Origin: Diatrype stigma
Lineage: Eukaryota; Ascomycota; Sordariomycetes; Xylariales; Diatrypaceae
Length of the DNA stretch: 64,000 bases
NCBI GenBank assembly: GCA_022225965.2
Contig: JAKJXP020000086.1
Location: forward strand, 1-64,000
Direction of reading: 5' to 3'
Part shown: positions 59,761 to 64,000 of the stretch, one piece after another
Layout: each line of letters starts with the position of its first letter
Numbering within the stretch: position 1 is the first letter of the stretch
Notes under the pieces: model-generated
Database searches by the model: none
The model's input: only the letters and a program-made list of their open reading frames with translations
Told to the model about the DNA's origin: nothing
Translations under genes and position numbers: made by a program

Positions 59761-60751
59761 ATGAGGCACACATTCATCGCGACGACGGTGGCAGCGGCAT
59801 GCGCCGGCCTAGCTTCCGGCCACACGATATTCGTACAGCTCGAGGCCGACGGCACGACCAATCCCATCTCCCAGGGCGTGAGGACCGTGAGCTACGACGG
59901 CCCGATCAGCGACGTGAGCACCAACAGCCTAGCCTGCAACGGACCTCCCAACGATGCGCCCAAGGCCACGGACGCCGTCATCGAGGTCAAGGCGGGGTCG
60001 ACGGTGAACGCCATTTGGCGTCACACCCTGACCTCCGGCCCGGAAGATGTCATGGACCCCAGCCACCTCGGTCCCACGATTGCATATCTCAAGAAGGTCG
60101 ACGATGCTACGACCGACTCGGGCGTCGGCGATGGCTGGTGAGTTAAGTCGGAGAAAGGCACGGTGGGAACGCCTTGGTTAGTACTCGAGTGGCTAAACTC
60201 ATTCTGTGTGTAACCTCACAGGTTCAAGATTCAAGAAGACGGGCTTTCGGGAGGGACCTGGGGCACATCGAACGTGATCAACAACGGGGGAAAGCACGCC
60301 ATTCCCATCCCGAGCTGCCTCCCCGACGGCCAGTATCTTCTGCGCGCCGAGATGATTGCGCTGCACGGAGCGAGCTCTCCCAAGGGCGCCCAGCTTTACG
60401 TAAGAATGTTTAGTAAGAAGATGGTGCTATGACACAACTAATGATTTGCTTCTAGATGGAATGTGCCCAGATCAACATCTCCGGTGGCTCAGGATCCGGC
60501 AGCCCTCAAACATACAGTATTCCCGGCATATACAAGGTAAGGTTGATCATGAATGAGTGTTGGATATGAGCACATACTAGATTAACCAATGCTGACGACA
60601 ATAACGTTTTTAGCAAGATGATCCGGGTCTACTTATCAATATTTATGGCCAAATGAACTCGTATACCGTTCCTGGTATGTCTTATTCGAAGTTGAAGGTA
60701 GATTGAAAAGTACTAACGTCATATGCAGGCCCTGAAGTCTTCACTTGCTAA
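59761..60751 (+). CDS. AA9 lytic polysaccharide monooxygenase
   Basis: Secreted copper enzyme that oxidatively cleaves cellulose or related glucans. Five exons (59761-60137, 60222-60399, 60456-60536, 60614-60674, 60729-60751) join in phase to 239 residues. The signal peptide ([20 protein letters not shown]) ends before His ([11 protein letters not shown]), the first histidine-brace ligand. The second His lies in [17 protein letters not shown], and the axial Tyr region is [16 protein letters not shown]. No carbohydrate-binding module is attached. The start at 59761 is the first ATG of the frame. Confidence 0.94.
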
Positions 60752-61125
60752 CGATATGACGCTATGGCTTTGACCGGAATGGGCGATGGATAGATTCAAG
60801 GGAGTGGATTTTACCACTCCTGTTGTGTGAAGCCAGGATGAGACGAGCATATTACCAGTTGCGAGGAGGCTTGAGGCTATAATATCCGAGTCTTAACCAT
60901 TTTGATTCGTACTTGATATTAGATCATACGCTTCATCCACATAGCGTAGTCAATACAAAGTTGTTGCACATAGATCATGGTGCACAGTCAATTTATTTTC
61001 TAGGACCAATAACCCCCTACTCAACCCCCTTCAATCCCAACCTTCCAAGCAGAACTGTTCTCCATCCTTTCGGTACTCGACTTTTAAATCCACATATATA
61101 ATGTGATCTATGGAGATGAACAGGA
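60752..61125. other. Convergent intergenic region
   Basis: Between the AA9 stop and the small repeat gene; may include that gene's last exon if the intron noted there is real. Confidence 0.45.
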
Positions 61126-61416
61126 TCAGGCGCAAATCTCAAGAAATAGGGGCACGGGGTATTGACTTACTATGACCAACAGCGTCAGTCCGACACCGAA
61201 GGCTCCCTCATACCCAACTCGAGACTGGGTAGCGGATGTGCCACCAAAACCCTTCGATCCAGATCCAGAGGTAACATAGCCACTTCGGTACTGTGTAGCA
61301 GTCGTACCACTTGACCCCTTCGACCCGGTGCCAGAGGTTTCATAGCCGCTTCGGGCCTTGTCATCAAGAGTGTCCTCATCAATTGGTTTGGAGTGATTCT
61401 GAAGAGAGCTAGACAT
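61126..61416 (-). CDS. Small protein with Gly/Ser/Thr-rich tandem repeat, tentative
   Basis: 96 residues in one exon. After a short acidic start (MSSSLQNHSKPIDEDTLDDK) come two and a half copies of a roughly 22-residue repeat: RSGYETSGTGSKGSSGTTAT, RSGYVTSGSGSKGFGGTSAT and RVGYEGAFG. A hydrophobic end follows (VGLTLLVI), possibly a membrane anchor. A good donor (ATA|GTAAGT, after LLVI) and an acceptor CATAG near 61,103 suggest an intron; splicing would end the protein in ITLYMWI at 61084. No known family. The amino-acid repeat conserved between diverging nucleotide copies supports a real gene. Confidence 0.5.
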   Translation of the reverse strand: MSSSLQNHSKPIDEDTLDDKARSGYETSGTGSKGSSGTTATQYRSGYVTSGSGSKGFGGTSATQSRVGYEGAFGVGLTLLVIVSQYPVPLFLEICA

Positions 61417-62257
61417 TCTGGTCTTTGGTGATAGCTATTAATAGTGTATGTGTTGGCTTTGAAGTCGAGAGATTTGATGTCCGTGTCGAATACACCAAGT
61501 GAGCATTTGATATTCTAGGTAGACTACTATTTATACAGCGTTGGAATTGTCGGATTACCCTCAACACCGACCCGGGACTGTCTGGTTGTTCTCAGCACCC
61601 TTCGGGCTCATATCCCCCCCTCCGAGGATCATGACCTTGAATATCGGATTCCATGCAGTCCACACAAGTAGATCGCAGATAGCTCGGTTTTGCAAACAAA
61701 GAGCTTTCGCGATGTGGATGCTGTGGGCGCATCGTGAGATAGACCGCCTCTTTGTCTTTACCCGTAGCTGCAGACTGTGGCTTGAGTAGTCAAACAGTGC
61801 TAGTAGAAGCCTGAGTACCCCGAGAGAAGGTTATACCGTAGGGGATATATGATATGAAAGCACTTGCAATCGATATTTATCTCTGAAAGCGATACCGGAG
61901 TTTGGGAGAGTGCACAAGTCATGACGAGGAGGCTTGCTTTCGCTGTAGCAAGGGGTTGAGTGATCAACATCCATGTCATAAATATTCGCTAGACTTACAT
62001 ATCAAAGAATTGGCATCCCTGACAGTATCGCTGCCCTGTACGGCGTCTTCTGGTGTCCCGTGTGAATTTCATAGTTACATATGATGAATCGGTAATAGGA
62101 CTGATTGTGTACATGGACGATGCTACTAGGGTTAGAAGCGGTCATAATCGTCACTCGTGTCGAAATCTTGGTTAAACACTCTAGGTCTCACACAACAAGA
62201 CATCATACTCCTGATTCTGGAGCTTGCAAATGTCCTAGATAAACCTAACCTAATATC
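61417..62257. other. Intergenic region
   Basis: No supported gene; the 3' region of the permease and the promoter of the small repeat gene lie here. Confidence 0.5.
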
Positions 62258-63946
62258 TCATAGCGTATACTTGAAGAGCGGACTCTTATCACCAAGTCTA
62301 AGAAGTTCTTCCTCGCTATAACGTGATCTGATGTCATCCTCATTGAGCTTCGCCCTTTTCTGATTCCCAAATTTATAACTCGCCTCAAGAATGAGCGAAA
62401 CGACAACGCCCATGGCACCAAATGCCAAAGACAGCCCGAAGCCAGTCCAATATGCCGGCGCTTCGGCGTCGAGAAACATATACGAGCCAATGATGCCACC
62501 GATATTGCCTACGCAAAGGTTGAATGCTACACCAATAGCCCGACGACTCGACGGCGCAATGTTGTTGGCTGTCCACGAAGATGCGGCCGGCTGGACTGGG
62601 TAAATCCCCATACACATAAGTATGATGCCGAAATACGCCGGCCCGATATGAGAACCCCCTAAATCGCCCTTGAAGGAGATGATGATGGCATTTCCGATCG
62701 CAATCAGCGCCATGGGGATGGCAACAAACGGCATGCGCCAGTGGTAGTGGTCCGAAAGACGAGAGAAGAAGATGGAAGACAGAGCGCCGGCGATATAGGC
62801 GGGCACGGTCATGAGCTGAGCGTTGGTGCTTGAGAACCCCATCGATTTCGTAATGGTGGGCAATGTGTACTTGGTCCCGTACGCGCACGCGGAGATGCCG
62901 AGGAGCAGGAAGCTCAGCAGGTAGATGCGCCAGTTGGTGACGACGGCCTTGAGCTCGTGCCACGGCACCGTGGGCGTGTCCTCGGCGAAGCGACCGCCCT
63001 CCTTGATGAAGCGCTGGAGCTCGAGGTAGCGGATCTCGTCCGGGCTGAGCCACCGGCCCGACAGCTCGGGCGTGTCGATCAGCAGGAAGAAGACCGTGAT
63101 GCCGAGGAAGACGGTGAACAGGCCTTCGATGATGAAGATCCACCGCCAGCCCTGGTAGCCGCCGATGCCGTCCATCTGCGCGATGCCGGCGGCCAGGAGG
63201 CCGGAGAAGGCGCCCGACAGCGCCGAAGTGCAGTAGAACCAGGCGATCCGACTCGCGAGGTCCTTGGGCATGTACCAGAATGTACAGAGGTAGACAGCGC
63301 CGGGGAAGAAGCCCGCCTCGAAGATTCCGAGGAGGATGCGCACGGCGAGCAGTTGGCCGAAGTTGTTCACGACGCCATGCAGGGTCATGATTATGCCCCA
63401 TACGGTCACCAATATGCCGAGGTAGGAGGATGGACGCTTGAACTTCTTCAGAAGTATGTTGCTCGGTACCTCTGTTGCGCATTAGCGACTCGTTGTGCAC
63501 GTGGATACGCGTGATGGAGTGGGTGCTCACCAAAGAGGACATATGGTATGAAGAACAACGATAGGACAATGTTCCATTGGTTCCCGACCAAGTTCAGATC
63601 GTCGCCCAGGCCCTCGATTTTGGCATTTCCAATATTAGCCCGGTCGAGATGGCCGATGAGATAGAGGATAGCTAGCATCGGCACTAGGCGCATGTCGACC
63701 TATACAGGTCTTCGTCAGAAAGCAGATATGCACGACTGGTTGAGAATATGTATTCACCTTACGAAGAACTTCCTTGCGACGTGTGGCAGAGAATTCCTCG
63801 TAAAAGGCGGCATCTTCGTCGGTCAAACCTATGACGCGGATGTTCTCGATGGTACGGGTTTTGGGGGCTTTCTCGAAATCAGCAGTGACGGCTTCACGGT
63901 CATCGATCATCTCCACCTCCGGCTCTTTCGAATTATGTAGCGACAT
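62258..63946 (-). CDS. MFS transporter, anion:cation symporter family (allantoate/nicotinate permease-like)
   Basis: Plasma-membrane symporter of the Dal5/Tna1-like family, which takes up small organic anions such as allantoate, nicotinate or pantothenate. Three exons (63946-63758, 63699-63531, 63471-62258) give 523 residues with about 12 transmembrane helices. The start is the ATG at 63946 (MSLHNSKEPEVEMIDDREAV). Family motifs are LYLIGHLDRANIGNAKIEGL, EVPSNILLKKFKRPS, RILLGIFEAGFFPGAVYLCT and GYQGWRWIFIIEGLFTVFLG. Helix 7 onward (TITKSMGFSSTNAQLMTVPA) is intact. Junction phases fit. The substrate cannot be told. Confidence 0.95.
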
Positions 63947-64000
63947 CTTGTCCAATCACGCCTGGGTTTCCCCAAAGGCAATTGCTGACACTGCTTGGTG

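Overview
The window is nuclear DNA of a filamentous ascomycete (Pezizomycotina, probably Sordariomycetes). The genes carry short introns of about 50-150 bp with GT..AG ends. The gene families are fungal: SPT10, GH92, AA9 and AA11-like LPMOs, a proteinase-K-type subtilase and a Dal5-like permease. One AT-rich block has the signature of repeat-induced point mutation (RIP). Twenty-two protein genes are modelled, eleven of them multi-exon with junction phases checked by hand, plus two tentative small genes. I found no tRNA, rRNA or CRISPR.

Left part (0.9-20.6 kb): coatomer alpha (COPA, minus strand), the ER folding sensor UGGT ending in KDEL (plus), a 4.7 kb gene-free stretch, a secreted subtilisin-like protease, a SAM-dependent methyltransferase of the kind found in fungal meroterpenoid clusters, and a coiled-coil protein.

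Centre (21,827-27,151): one 5.3 kb DNA transposon of the PIF/Harbinger superfamily. Its ends can be read to the base: 23-bp terminal inverted repeats flanked by a TTA target duplication inside a near-palindromic target. It is heavily RIP-mutated, yet the HARBI1-like transposase can still be followed in one frame interrupted only by nonsense codons. Two more relic reading frames lie on the minus strand, and a minisatellite with palindromic cores lies inside.

Right of the element (27.6-46.7 kb): the exocytosis regulator Lgl/Sro7, two tentative small low-complexity genes, a cysteine-rich secreted protein of unknown fold, SPT10 (GNAT acetyltransferase plus integrase-type zinc domain plus His-rich tail), a six-hairpin-like protein, an AA11-like LPMO with a C-terminal module, and a GH92 alpha-mannosidase.

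Distal part (48-64 kb): mainly metabolic and secreted enzymes: a small unknown protein, an epoxide hydrolase, a GMC oxidoreductase, an NADP-dependent medium-chain reductase, a DUF4385 protein, D-amino-acid oxidase, an AA9 LPMO, a small repeat protein and an MFS anion/allantoate-type permease. Epoxide hydrolase, GMC and the reductase are consecutive on the minus strand and could form an uncharacterised small pathway. No PKS, NRPS or terpene synthase backbone is present here.
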